Assembly (NCBI RefSeq): GCF_018613415.1
Contig: NZ_JAGGQG010000003.1
Coordinates: forward strand, 186,001 to 250,000
Direction: 5' to 3'
Origin: Bacillus sp. ISL-18
Lineage (GTDB): Bacteria; Bacillota; Bacilli; Bacillales; Cytobacillaceae
Length of the DNA: 64,000 bases
Shown here: positions 1-8,134 of the stretch, piece by piece
Layout of the letters: each line of letters begins with the position of its first letter
How positions within the stretch are numbered: the first letter of the stretch is position 1
Position numbers and translations under genes: made by a program
Notes under the pieces: generated by a model
What the model was told of the DNA's origin: nothing
The model's input: only the letters and a program-made list of their open reading frames with translations
The model's database searches: none

Positions 1-692
1 TGTTTTTAGTTATTATCATGAGAACGATTACCGCTTTTGTCATATTGTGGATTTTTGTACATATTCTCGGAAAACGGACCATTTTTCAAAAAACTTATCA
101 TTTGTTTATTGCCACCATTACCATGGGTACCATAGCAGGAAATTTAACCTTTAATTATAAAATCAGCTTTCTGTACTTTATCCTTTCGTTTGTCATGATG
201 GGATCCATTATTTTCATCTTAAATACCCTCTCTGTCAAAAGCCAGCGCTTTCGAGAACGAATTGCCGGAAGACCTGTCACGCTCATACATAAAGGGAAGA
301 TCCTAGAAGAAGCATTACAAAAAGTTGGGTTTTCTATTGATAATCTAAAACAAGCATTACGAGGTAAAGATATCTTTACGATTGATGAAGTCGAGTGGGC
401 CATTTTAGAGGTAAATGGCTCCCTGTCCGTTTTGAAAAAAGCAGAATATCAAAGTATCACCCGAAAAGATCTTAATTTAAATCCGACGCCGTACAAGATT
501 CCAGTAGAATTAATCATGGATGGTAAAGTATTATCGGATAACCTCTCTAACTCCCCCTACACTGAAGAATGGCTTAAAGCAGAACTTCAAAACAGAAATA
601 CTGAAGTTTCTAAAGTCTCCTATGCAGTCGTTACAACAAAAGGAAATTTGTATATAGATTTCTATCAAGACAAACAGCAGCTATCAACATAA
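1..692 (+). CDS. DUF421 (YetF/YrbG family) membrane protein, 5' end cut by window
   Basis: The frame is open to the left edge of the window with no stop before the ATG at 18, so the gene almost certainly begins outside it. The visible part has three hydrophobic segments, the usual membrane half of DUF421/YetF proteins, including the family-typical LGKR stretch after the first visible segment. A soluble C-terminal half of about 140 residues follows. Family members sit in the cytoplasmic membrane with a cytosolic C-terminal domain; their biochemical role is not settled. A hairpin overlapping the stop codon ends the transcript. Confidence 0.85.
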   Translation, partial: FLVIIMRTITAFVILWIFVHILGKRTIFQKTYHLFIATITMGTIAGNLTFNYKISFLYFILSFVMMGSIIFILNTLSVKSQRFRERIAGRPVTLIHKGKILEEALQKVGFSIDNLKQALRGKDIFTIDEVEWAILEVNGSLSVLKKAEYQSITRKDLNLNPTPYKIPVELIMDGKVLSDNLSNSPYTEEWLKAELQNRNTEVSKVSYAVVTTKGNLYIDFYQDKQQLST

Positions 693-712
693 AGTTGAAC
701 TGCTGTTTTTTT
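672..712 (+). terminator. Intrinsic terminator overlapping the DUF421 stop codon
   Basis: A 9-bp stem pairs AAACAGCAG at 672-680 with CTGCTGTTT at 700-708, and a T-run continues to 712. The left arm lies inside the last codons of the gene. Confidence 0.75.
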
Positions 713-785
713 AAGGAAGCTCTCCAAAAAACGGTTGTGAAAACACTTATTTTATGATTCGATTAATATACTAGGGGGGCTATAC

Positions 786-1664
786 ATGAAAGGAAAAATG
801 AGACTGATCACAACCATGCTCATCTTTGGAAGCATTGGGGTCTTTGTAAAAAATATTGAGATGTCATCCAGTGAAATCGCGTTTTTAAGAGGGGTAATCG
901 GAAGCCTGTTCCTGCTTGCAGCTAGTTTTTTAGTCAAACATAAGCCATCATTCAAAGCATTAAAAGCAAATGCACTCCTCCTCTTACTATCAGGAGGAGC
1001 TCTCGGCCTGAATTGGATTTTCTTATTTGAATCTTATCGGTACACAACCATTTCTAACGCTACGATTAGCTATTACTTTGCGCCCATCTTTGTGATGATT
1101 CTGGCGCCATGGGTTCTGAAGGAAAAACTGACCAGCGTAAAGATTGGCTGCATTATCGCCGCAATGATCGGCCTGTTTTTAATTGTTAATCCAGGGGGAG
1201 AAGGGCAAAATCAGACCCTTGGCATCTTATATGGTCTGCTGGCAGCAGCCCTATATGCCAGTGTCATCTTAATGAATAAATTTATTCAAAATCTATCAGG
1301 TTTTGAAATTACTTTAGTTCAATTAATGGCTGCAGCCATTGTACTATTGCCATATGTATGGTGGCATGGGGATCTTACTTTTACAGGGCTAAACGCTGCT
1401 TCATTTATCTTTATTCTGATCCTAGGTATTGTCCATACAGGATTGGCTTATTTTTTATATTTTACCTCGATTCAAGAACTAAAGGGTTCCACCATTGCAG
1501 TTCTAAGTTATATCGATCCCATTTCCGCTGTTATAATCGCTGCCATTTTCATAGGTGAAAGCATGACAGTCATTCAAATCATAGGCGGAATCCTTATCCT
1601 CGGCTCGACCTTATTAAGTGAAAAACTAGAATACAAAATCAAGACTCCCACTACCACCCCGTAG
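786..1664 (+). CDS. EamA/DMT-superfamily transporter (10 TM)
   Basis: This 292-residue protein is almost entirely hydrophobic, with about ten predicted membrane helices arranged as two EamA-type repeats of roughly 140 residues. That is the normal size for drug/metabolite transporters. The second repeat carries the familiar YIDPISAVIIAAIFIGE region. An AGGGGGG ribosome site ends about seven bases before the ATG. It probably exports small metabolites or amino acids; the substrate cannot be read from sequence. It is a single-gene unit bounded by hairpins on both sides. Confidence 0.85.
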   Translation: MKGKMRLITTMLIFGSIGVFVKNIEMSSSEIAFLRGVIGSLFLLAASFLVKHKPSFKALKANALLLLLSGGALGLNWIFLFESYRYTTISNATISYYFAPIFVMILAPWVLKEKLTSVKIGCIIAAMIGLFLIVNPGGEGQNQTLGILYGLLAAALYASVILMNKFIQNLSGFEITLVQLMAAAIVLLPYVWWHGDLTFTGLNAASFIFILILGIVHTGLAYFLYFTSIQELKGSTIAVLSYIDPISAVIIAAIFIGESMTVIQIIGGILILGSTLLSEKLEYKIKTPTTTP

Positions 1665-1686
1665 TGGGAGTTTTGATTTTGTATTC
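1629..1686. terminator. Long inverted repeat at the end of the EamA gene
   Basis: Two 25-base arms (1629-1653 and 1662-1686) are complementary except for one position that would be a G-T pair. The stop codon of the transporter lies in the loop and right arm. The core stem pairs CTCCCACTA with TAGTGGGAG and is followed by TTTTGATTTT. The stem is much longer than needed for termination. Confidence 0.75.
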
Positions 1687-1836
1687 TCACTATTATGAAG
1701 CCCTTCTAATTGTCAAATTTCTGCCATAACATTTCGAACAAACTTTGAACTAATCCCTATTGCCATGTTTTTTAAGTGAAAAAAGAATATAGTAGAACCA
1801 TAAAGAGAAAACAAAATTTGAAGGGTAGAATCATTT

Positions 1837-2355
1837 ATGTTTAACAAATTTTTAAGAGAAAATAAAATAGCTTCTTATATTCTAACAGTTTTGCGTATAT
1901 ATCTTGGCTACTCTTGGATTAGCGCAGGAATTGGAAAATTAACGAGCGGCGGATTCGATGCTTCTGGATTTTTAAAAGGAGCGATCGCCAACCCCGTAAA
2001 AGGTCCAGACGGCGCTGTCGTATTTGGCTGGTATGTAGACTGCCTAAAACACTTTGCATTACCAAACGTTGATATTTTTAATGTAATCGTCCCTTGGGGT
2101 GAAACATTAATCGGTTTAGGCTTAATCCTAGGCTGCTTAACAACAACGGCAATGTTCTTTGGTCTAGTGATGAACTTCTCTTTCTTCTTAGCAGGAACAG
2201 TATCTCATAACCCTAGAGACATTTTCTTAGGCTTCATCATCCTAACTGCTGGCTATAACGCTGGTAGAATCGGTTTAGACCGCTGGGTTGTTCCGTTCGT
2301 TAGAAAAATGACTAACAAAAATACTGGTGCTGAAAAACCTAAAGCCACAGTGTAA
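1837..2355 (+). CDS. DoxX-family membrane protein
   Basis: 172 residues with four hydrophobic segments. The N-terminal RIYLGYSWISAGIGKL stretch is typical of DoxX/YphA-type proteins, and the C-terminal tail is charged and lysine-rich. DoxX-family proteins are small cytoplasmic-membrane proteins linked in some bacteria to quinone or thiol redox chemistry; the role here is unknown. A GAAGGGT ribosome site precedes the ATG by about ten bases. It is followed by a strong terminator and appears to be monocistronic. Confidence 0.85.
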   Translation: MFNKFLRENKIASYILTVLRIYLGYSWISAGIGKLTSGGFDASGFLKGAIANPVKGPDGAVVFGWYVDCLKHFALPNVDIFNVIVPWGETLIGLGLILGCLTTTAMFFGLVMNFSFFLAGTVSHNPRDIFLGFIILTAGYNAGRIGLDRWVVPFVRKMTNKNTGAEKPKATV

Positions 2356-2370
2356 AGACAACATAATGAA

Positions 2371-2406
2371 AAGACGGTTCAGGATTCCGAACCGTCTTTT
2401 TTATTT
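2371..2406 (+). terminator. Intrinsic terminator after the DoxX gene
   Basis: A 10-bp perfect stem pairs AAGACGGTTC at 2371-2380 with GAACCGTCTT at 2389-2398, followed by a run of T interrupted once. Confidence 0.9.
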
Positions 2407-2470
2407 TAATGCTTATTAAATCAACCGATAAACTATTTTAGATTTAATAATACTTTAATAGAGAATTAAT

Positions 2471-2647
2471 ATGCTTATAACAAATAAGACACAGTTTGTT
2501 AATAATAAATGGGTATACTTTATATTAGTGGGGATAGCATGTGTGGCTATCATGGTATTTGGCGTAGGTGGAGCCGGTACTAGAGGGGACGGGATGACGA
2601 GTTACTTACTGCAGTTCAAGATCCCAGTAGTTTTTTTGGCCAATTGA
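2471..2647 (+). CDS. Possible 58-residue membrane peptide
   Basis: An ATG-initiated frame of 58 codons has one clear hydrophobic segment of about 20 residues (around residues 15-37) followed by a glycine-rich GVGGAGTRGDG stretch. The ribosome site is weak (TAGAGAAT). It overlaps an opposite-strand frame at 2606-2707. No family is recognised. It may be a small membrane protein or chance. Confidence 0.3.
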   Translation: MLITNKTQFVNNKWVYFILVGIACVAIMVFGVGGAGTRGDGMTSYLLQFKIPVVFLAN

Positions 2648-2707
2648 TTTCAATTTATTTTTGATGGCGCGCTCTTGATAGATTTCTAACTTCTCTTTAG
2701 GCTGCAT
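2606..2707 (-). CDS. Possible short or remnant frame (33 residues)
   Basis: On the minus strand a frame reads through a lysine/glutamate-rich amphipathic peptide beginning MQPKEKLEIYQERA and ending WDLELQ. The composition looks like a real protein C-terminus, and the frame stays open five codons upstream of the ATG. No ribosome site is visible. It could be the decayed end of a former gene. It conflicts with the plus-strand frame at 2471-2647, and at most one of them is likely translated. Confidence 0.22.
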   Translation of the reverse strand: MQPKEKLEIYQERAIKNKLKSIGQKNYWDLELQ

Positions 2708-2890
2708 GGATTTATCAAGAAAATCTTAACAAGGTACCGATTATTTAAATTAAAAAAATTCTCTGCTCGGAGTAAATTTCCTTCATCCGAGACTAAGCAC
2801 CCCTTTTCTAAGCTTAAATTCCCTTCTTCCGTGAGTCAACACCCTTTATCCGAGAAATGGACATAGATTTCCTTAGGCTACATAAATATT

Positions 2891-2927
2891 TTCACCTCCT
2901 TCTAGAAACGATAAGTATGGAGGTGAA
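2891..2927 (+). promoter_or_regulatory. Hairpin sequestering a ribosome binding site
   Basis: TTCACCTCC at 2891-2899 is perfectly complementary to GGAGGTGAA at 2919-2927, with a 19-base loop. The right arm is the whole Shine-Dalgarno sequence of the small gene at 2937. A six-codon frame starting at 2917 also ends in a TGATG overlap with that gene's ATG, so translation of the mini-frame could open the hairpin. Confidence 0.5.
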
Positions 2928-2936
2928 ATATTCCTG

Positions 2937-3101
2937 ATGAAAAACGAAAACAATGGCGGGGGAAACCAAATGAAGTATAGTATTTGGAATACCCGTACCG
3001 AAGAAAACATCGAAATCACCAAAGAGAAAATAACCGAAGCGTTAGAGCGTTCCCTTCTTCAAACAAATTTAACAGATCAACAGGACTCAAAGCAGCCGTA
3101 A
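2937..3101 (+). CDS. Small hypothetical hydrophilic protein (54 residues)
   Basis: A 54-codon frame with a strong GGAGGTGA site 10 bases upstream of the ATG. The product is charged and glutamine/asparagine-rich, with a likely amphipathic helix over residues 22-45. A second in-frame ATG at 2970 has its own GGCGGGGG site and would give a 43-residue product, so the start is uncertain. No family is recognised. The ribosome site is buried in a hairpin, which suggests controlled translation. Confidence 0.5.
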   Translation: MKNENNGGGNQMKYSIWNTRTEENIEITKEKITEALERSLLQTNLTDQQDSKQP

Positions 3102-3117
3102 AAGGTTGCTTTAGTTT
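3090..3117. terminator. Hairpin between convergent genes
   Basis: AAGCAGCC pairs with GGTTGCTT (one G-T pair) around a short loop, followed by TTAGTTT. It lies between the small plus-strand gene and the minus-strand YdcZ gene that ends at 3118. Confidence 0.5.
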
Positions 3118-3609
3118 CTAACTTAGATGCCCGGACCCATTTTGAATAATCCTGGACACTTTACGACTCTCTTGCCTGCCGCCAAACTTAAATACGACTA
3201 TTCCCGCCACAATCACCAGGACACCAAGCAAATGCTTAAAAGTAAAAGGCACCTTTTCCAATCCCATAAAGCCCATGGAATCCCACCATAATGCGAACGC
3301 AAGCTGTGAGATTAAGGCGATCGATATAGCAACTGTCGGTCCGAGCCGTTTTATTCCTTGAACAATACAAGTAACCACTCCTACCCCAATGACTCCGCTC
3401 ACCCAGTACCAGGGCTTCATCCCATGTAAATGAAACAATTCTCCTCCTTCAAAAATCAACCCCATTATCAGGGATGCCAAAAATCCAAGTCCTAACACCA
3501 GCGTAGTTGTCGCCCATGAACCCGCGCGTTCATTGACCTTACTGTTAAATATATTTTGCAAACTAACTAATGAACCCGCTATCAATGCAAACATAAAACC
3601 TACTACCAT
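3118..3609 (-). CDS. DMT-family transporter, YdcZ/DUF606 type
   Basis: 163 residues with five hydrophobic segments, the half-size architecture of YdcZ (DUF606) transporters. The signature N-terminus SLQNIFNSKVNERAGSW and the GPTVAISIALISQLAFALWWD stretch fit the family. The start has a GAGGGAGTG site about seven bases upstream. It is the last gene of a three-gene operon with a Crp/Fnr regulator and a second YdcZ homologue, so the two half-size proteins may act as a heterodimer. The substrate is unknown. Confidence 0.85.
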   Translation of the reverse strand: MVVGFMFALIAGSLVSLQNIFNSKVNERAGSWATTTLVLGLGFLASLIMGLIFEGGELFHLHGMKPWYWVSGVIGVGVVTCIVQGIKRLGPTVAISIALISQLAFALWWDSMGFMGLEKVPFTFKHLLGVLVIVAGIVVFKFGGRQESRKVSRIIQNGSGHLS

Positions 3610-3629
3610 TAAGTTTCACTCCCTCAACC

Positions 3630-4307
3630 TTATTCGTAAATATTGTCCCCAGCAAGCTTTCTTAATCCCTCTATATCCTTTACAAGAATAAAGCCTCTAT
3701 GCCGCTCAATCAGGCCTTGATTGCAAAACTTAGTAATCACCCGATTTAAGTGACGATAACTTGTTCCAATTAAGTTTGCTGCGTCTTTTATGCTGGTAAC
3801 CAGCTCTGATTCTTCAAACGAAATAGATAAAAGGTAACTCGCCAGCCGGACTTCCACAGGGTACATAATATTAAAACTCATTGATTTATTTTTAAGATGA
3901 AATTTTTTCGTAATAATCTCTAATAAAAAATTGAGCAATGGTGCATGGTCATGCCCAAATTGCCTCAGCCAGCGGTGCTGAACACCGATCATCATAACCG
4001 GCGATACCGCTTCAACGGTGTTGATAAAATCAATACTCTGTACGTATTCCAGGTCCCCAATCACCTCAAGCGGAGTTTTAAACGAAAGGATAAGGGTTTT
4101 GCCTTCAGCAGAATTAGTATAGATTTTGATTTTCCCTTCAACCAGAATATATAAATACTGCGCTGGTTCACCTTGAGAGCAAATTAACTCCCCTTTATCA
4201 AAGCAATACAGAGTTATATGCTGAAGGAGCTGTTCCGTAAATATTCTATCCATTTGATGCATCTGGATATAAGAATCCAACTTCCCGCCATCTATGATTT
4301 CCCGCAC
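3630..4307 (-). CDS. Crp/Fnr-family regulator, YeiL-like
   Basis: 225 residues. The N-terminal part (about 25-120) is a cNMP-binding-like beta-roll with CSQGEPAQYLYILVEGKIKI. The C-terminal part (about 150-220) is a winged helix with the recognition-helix segment GTSYRHLNRVITKF, which resembles E. coli YeiL. No cysteine cluster of the Fnr type is visible. The start is GTG at 4307 with GGAGGT nine bases upstream, overlapping the end of the preceding YdcZ gene. It sits between two YdcZ-type transporter genes and probably controls them in response to an unidentified small-molecule signal. Confidence 0.85.
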   Translation of the reverse strand: MREIIDGGKLDSYIQMHQMDRIFTEQLLQHITLYCFDKGELICSQGEPAQYLYILVEGKIKIYTNSAEGKTLILSFKTPLEVIGDLEYVQSIDFINTVEAVSPVMMIGVQHRWLRQFGHDHAPLLNFLLEIITKKFHLKNKSMSFNIMYPVEVRLASYLLSISFEESELVTSIKDAANLIGTSYRHLNRVITKFCNQGLIERHRGFILVKDIEGLRKLAGDNIYE

Positions 4308-4323
4308 GACTTTTCGACCTCCA

Positions 4324-4749
4324 TTAAAAACGAAGTATGACTACACCGGCAATCATCAAGCCAATTCCAATAAATTGCGGCAGTCTCATCCGTTGTTTTA
4401 CTAGCCCAAACCAGCCATTACTATCAATAATAAAGGTTAACGTTAACTGGGCAATCAATAGGGCCGAAATGGACATGGTCACCCCAATTTTTTGGATCGA
4501 TGTGACGTTACCAAAAATAACAATCGCTGCAAACGCACCTCCAGATAAATATAAAGGATTTACCCGCTTGAATCCCTGCCATTTATTTTCTCGGACGAAT
4601 AAAGTAATCACGAGTGCCACTATAAAACCGGTAAACTGGGTAATCGTCGCTGCCTGCCACGTCCCAATACCCTCACTAATCCGTGTATTCGCTACCCCTT
4701 GCAGTGTAATAAAAGCTCCCCCGAAAACGGCAAATAGGAATCCTTTCAT
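4324..4749 (-). CDS. DMT-family transporter, second YdcZ/DUF606 copy
   Basis: 141 residues with about five hydrophobic segments. The sequence GAFITLQGVANTRISEGIGTWQA aligns with the YdcZ signature of the gene at 3118. It is the first gene of the operon; its stop lies 16 bases before the GTG of the regulator gene, so translation is probably coupled. Paired half-size DMT proteins often form a heteromeric transporter, which is inferred here and not shown. Confidence 0.85.
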   Translation of the reverse strand: MKGFLFAVFGGAFITLQGVANTRISEGIGTWQAATITQFTGFIVALVITLFVRENKWQGFKRVNPLYLSGGAFAAIVIFGNVTSIQKIGVTMSISALLIAQLTLTFIIDSNGWFGLVKQRMRLPQFIGIGLMIAGVVILRF

Positions 4750-4917
4750 CTTGTATCTCTCCCTAAACTAGATTTACCTTTATTAAAAGATATTTCTTCG
4801 TGTTCAGGATAGGACATATGTCCTCAAGCTAAACATTTTTATTTTAACCCGAATGTATTAATATCGATCAATGAACAAGACTAATATAATATTCCCTATT
4901 AGGTAGGCGTTATTAAG

Positions 4918-5463
4918 ATGAGACAAATAACCTTAAACTATATAATTTTATTTCTCGCCCTTATATGTAACGGTTTAGGTTGTTTTTTTACTGTAAGAAA
5001 AAACATCTTTCGTTTTGGACTCGTACTGATTATTAGTTTAATGATTTCATCTTGTTTGTGCCTTATATTTTGTAAGATGGATTTTTATCGATTCGTCCTC
5101 CCTCTTCCACTCGTACTGCCCGTGGTCGCGATCAGCTTTAGCTTCCTGGCATTATTTATTATAAGGTTTAGACCAAAACGGAGAACCTTTCCATTTTTCT
5201 TTATGACACTTACCTTGGTTTTTTCGATTGAAGTTCTTCTTAAGGACTTTGCAGGGTTTATTAGATTTAAAAATGGCTGGGATTATTGGGACTCCTATTC
5301 ACTTTATTGGGTTTACATAAGGTTGTTTGATCATATCGGTGAATTTTTTGTCCCCATGCACTACCGTAACCCGATTAAATCTGAAACTAAGAAATATTGG
5401 ATTAGCTTCTTGCTGGTTATCATCTATTCCGGTTTAGGAATATACATTTTATCTCAAGGCTGA
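4918..5463 (+). CDS. Hypothetical multi-pass membrane protein
   Basis: 181 residues with about five hydrophobic segments (residues 5-25, 32-52, 58-82, 93-112 and 160-178) and a short loop with a WDYWDSYSLYWVYIR aromatic cluster. No signal-peptide cleavage site is evident. An AGGTAGG site lies about ten bases before the ATG. I do not recognise the family with certainty; small CBO0543-type membrane proteins of Firmicutes have a similar layout. It is transcribed alone between divergent and convergent neighbours. Confidence 0.65.
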   Translation: MRQITLNYIILFLALICNGLGCFFTVRKNIFRFGLVLIISLMISSCLCLIFCKMDFYRFVLPLPLVLPVVAISFSFLALFIIRFRPKRRTFPFFFMTLTLVFSIEVLLKDFAGFIRFKNGWDYWDSYSLYWVYIRLFDHIGEFFVPMHYRNPIKSETKKYWISFLLVIIYSGLGIYILSQG

Positions 5464-5520
5464 ACTCGTATTTTTTAAACCTCAATGAAAAAAAAATTAT
5501 TATTACTATCAAAAAAACGC

Positions 5521-5557
5521 CCAAAAAAACGATGCTCCGTATTATGGATGCATCGTT
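5521..5557 (-). terminator. Terminator of the pentapeptide-repeat gene
   Basis: AACGATGC at 5528-5535 pairs with GCATCGTT at 5550-5557, with extra TCC/GGA pairing inside the loop. Read on the minus strand, the stem is followed by a run of T. Confidence 0.75.
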
Positions 5558-5566
5558 CTAAAAAGC

Positions 5567-6214
5567 TTATTGTTTCACCTTTAACCCCATCAAAGAAGCA
5601 AATCCGATTGCCTGCTCCGGTGAGACTTCACACCCAGCCAGACTTTCAATCGACACATTTAATTTTTCAAATCGGCAAGTACTAATGTCGACCCCTTTTA
5701 ATAACGTTTGTTCAAAATGGGCATCATTAAGGTCGCATTCAGTCACTTTCACTTTAGTAAGTTTGCTATCATAAAAGTTTGCACTCTGTAAGGAGCTTTG
5801 TTGAAAGGCCACCTGTTTTAAACTAGATTCAACAAACTCACTGAAATTAGCCAAACAATTGTCAAACGTTACATTTCCCAGATTAGCGTCAGAAAAATCC
5901 ACACCCATTAATTTACAGTCCTTAAAGGAGACGCGGTGGATGATTCCTTCACTGAATCTAACATTGGACAAATCACAGTTTTCAAAGACTACATCTGTCA
6001 TATCAATCCTATTAAGTTTAGCATTAAGAAAGGTTACATTTTTAAAGATAACTCCCGAAAGGATGAGTTTATTAATTTCAACCTCATCTGCTCGAGATCC
6101 CGTCACCATGCAGTTGATTAATTGCGGGTCTTCTTCATTATAAACATCATTGAATTGAGCCGTACTTAAGTTTGTTGCTATTTTGGGAGATTCAATTTTA
6201 AGCCCTTTACTCAT
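5567..6214 (-). CDS. Pentapeptide-repeat protein
   Basis: 215 residues built from repeated five-residue units of the A(D/N)LXX kind, for example ANFYDSKL, AHFEQTLL and VDFSDANL, from about residue 40 to 190. Such repeats fold as a right-handed quadrilateral beta-helix. Some relatives protect DNA gyrase (Qnr/MfpA) but most have no known role, and nothing here identifies a target. The start has AAGGGTGAT five bases upstream. It is monocistronic. Confidence 0.85.
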   Translation of the reverse strand: MSKGLKIESPKIATNLSTAQFNDVYNEEDPQLINCMVTGSRADEVEINKLILSGVIFKNVTFLNAKLNRIDMTDVVFENCDLSNVRFSEGIIHRVSFKDCKLMGVDFSDANLGNVTFDNCLANFSEFVESSLKQVAFQQSSLQSANFYDSKLTKVKVTECDLNDAHFEQTLLKGVDISTCRFEKLNVSIESLAGCEVSPEQAIGFASLMGLKVKQ

Positions 6215-6520
6215 ACTATCACCCTTAACTTAGTTATTATTAGGTAACTCTATCATATGGAAGCTACTGATGATAGGTCTTTTATTTTGAGAAAAATTGT
6301 GCCAATATTTCATTGCTCGGTGAGGCGAATGTTGACCTGTTACGGTAAATGAAGATCCCCTTTAATGACCCTCTTCCTAAAATCAGAAAATGACAGCCCG
6401 TCATTTTAGCACTTAAACAAAAAGCACCGCAAATGCGACGCAATTAGTTAATCTTTTCTATTGCCTGTCTAATGTGGATATGAAACGAAAACCGTTATAA
6501 ATCACATCTATCCTAAAGGG
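6215..6520. other. Intergenic stretch without a gene
   Basis: About 300 bases between the start of the pentapeptide-repeat gene and the end of the MFS gene. It holds the promoter side of the former and the terminator hairpin of the latter at 6387-6407. Nothing else was recognised. Confidence 0.6.
6387..6407 (-). terminator. Terminator of the EntS-like MFS gene
   Basis: AAAATGAC at 6387-6394 pairs with GTCATTTT at 6400-6407 around a five-base loop. On the minus strand it is followed by CTGATTTT. Confidence 0.6.
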
Positions 6521-7819
6521 TTAACTCTCTGATAATGAGCGAATCTTTCTCAACGAAGGGAACAAATACATCCATAATCCCGCAACGATGATCGTTCCAA
6601 CTCCACCAATAAAAGCCGCAGGTACTGTTCCAATCAGACCCGCTAAGGTTCCTGATTCAAACTCACCAAGTTGATTAGACGTCCCAATAAATAGCGAGTT
6701 TACCGCATTCACGCGGCCGCGCATTTCATCTGGTGTTTGCAGCTGGACAAGTGAGGATCTTATCACCACACTGATGACATCCGAACCACCAATCAGCAAT
6801 AACGCCACCAACGAAACAATTAAGCTGCTTGAAAGAGCGAAAAGCATCGTTGCCAAGCCAAACACAGCAAGTGCTCCAAACAGCATTAAACCGATATTGT
6901 TTTTAAGTGGATAATAGGCAAGCACTAGCGACACTACTAACGCACCCACTGCCGGAGCAGTCCGCATTAATCCCAATCCCCATGGACCTGTATGCAAAAT
7001 GTCCTGTGCATAAATTGGTAAAAGCGCGGTAGCTCCTCCAAGCAGGACGGCAAACAAGTCAAGCGAGATAGTCCCTAAGATAACAGGATGACGATAGATA
7101 AATTCTAATCCTAAGAAAATGGACCGTAACGACACCGGTTCAGATTTTCGGATGAATTCATGTTCAGCACGAATCATATATGTAAGAACAGCTCCAACAA
7201 GCAACGCAACTGTTGCCGTACTATAAACATAGGAAGCCCCTAATGAAAAAAGCAGCCCCCCTATCATCGGACCTAAGATTTGGGATGTCTGTCCAGCCGT
7301 AGTACTTAATGAAATGGCTTGCTGCAGGATTTTTTTTGGTACCAATTGCGGCAATAACGCTGCTGAGGTGGGACCTTCAAACGCTCGACAAGCCCCAAGA
7401 ACGGCAGCTGCCGCCAATATCGCTTCACGCCCGAGCCAGCCGCCAATATTTCCATATAGAAGCAATCCAGCAATAACAGCTTCAATCGTTAGGCAAATAA
7501 ACACTATTTTTCGACGGTCATAGTTGTCGGCAATCTGACCAACAACAAATGTTAGTAGTACCATCGGGATGAATTGAGCAAGCCCGACTAATCCTAAACT
7601 AAAAGCATCATGAGTCAAATCATACATTTGCCATCCGATCGCAACGGACAGCATTTGGAATGAGGTTGATGCTAAAATCCTTGATACCCAATAATTCCTA
7701 AAACTCGGCTGTTTAAAAAGTGAATCTCCTGATGGAAGCAAAGTCAAATCCACGCCCTTTTTCTTAATATTCGATAATTTTGTAGGCTCTATTATACTCC
7801 TTTTGATGCCAGACTTCAT
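6521..7819 (-). CDS. MFS exporter, EntS-like (MFS_3)
   Basis: 432 residues with about twelve membrane helices. The first cytoplasmic loop has GQIADNYDRRKI, the MFS motif A in the form used by EntS/MFS_3 proteins, and the C-half has VQLQTPDEMRGRVNAVNSLFIGTSNQLGE, also typical of that group. A soluble N-terminal extension of about 35 residues precedes the first helix. EntS exports enterobactin in E. coli; related Bacillus proteins export assorted compounds, and no siderophore genes lie nearby to support that here. It is monocistronic. Confidence 0.85.
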   Translation of the reverse strand: MKSGIKRSIIEPTKLSNIKKKGVDLTLLPSGDSLFKQPSFRNYWVSRILASTSFQMLSVAIGWQMYDLTHDAFSLGLVGLAQFIPMVLLTFVVGQIADNYDRRKIVFICLTIEAVIAGLLLYGNIGGWLGREAILAAAAVLGACRAFEGPTSAALLPQLVPKKILQQAISLSTTAGQTSQILGPMIGGLLFSLGASYVYSTATVALLVGAVLTYMIRAEHEFIRKSEPVSLRSIFLGLEFIYRHPVILGTISLDLFAVLLGGATALLPIYAQDILHTGPWGLGLMRTAPAVGALVVSLVLAYYPLKNNIGLMLFGALAVFGLATMLFALSSSLIVSLVALLLIGGSDVISVVIRSSLVQLQTPDEMRGRVNAVNSLFIGTSNQLGEFESGTLAGLIGTVPAAFIGGVGTIIVAGLWMYLFPSLRKIRSLSES

Positions 7820-8134
7820 ATCCTAAGTTCCTAAGCAGGCATAACTTATTCACGACGATTTTCTTTCTAGAAATTTTGCCTATCAATCTAATATTCCACT
7901 AAGAATTGATTTTTTTCGTGGGATTTCTAATTGTTACTGCGTTATTTCGACATTTATCCGCGAACTCTATGTACATTTCCGCATAATTCCCCATAAATTA
8001 CTTATTTCTATAATTTTTTAAGCTATAATAAAGGAATCAACGTTATCCTAAAGTGAATCGAAATATACGAAACAACACTTAGATGATTCTCATCTTATTA
8101 TAATGAAATAACTTTTATGAAAGGACTAGTCATT
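7820..8134. other. Divergent promoter region
   Basis: About 310 A/T-rich bases between two genes transcribed away from each other. It must contain both promoters. No clear operator, riboswitch or small gene was recognised. Confidence 0.5.
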
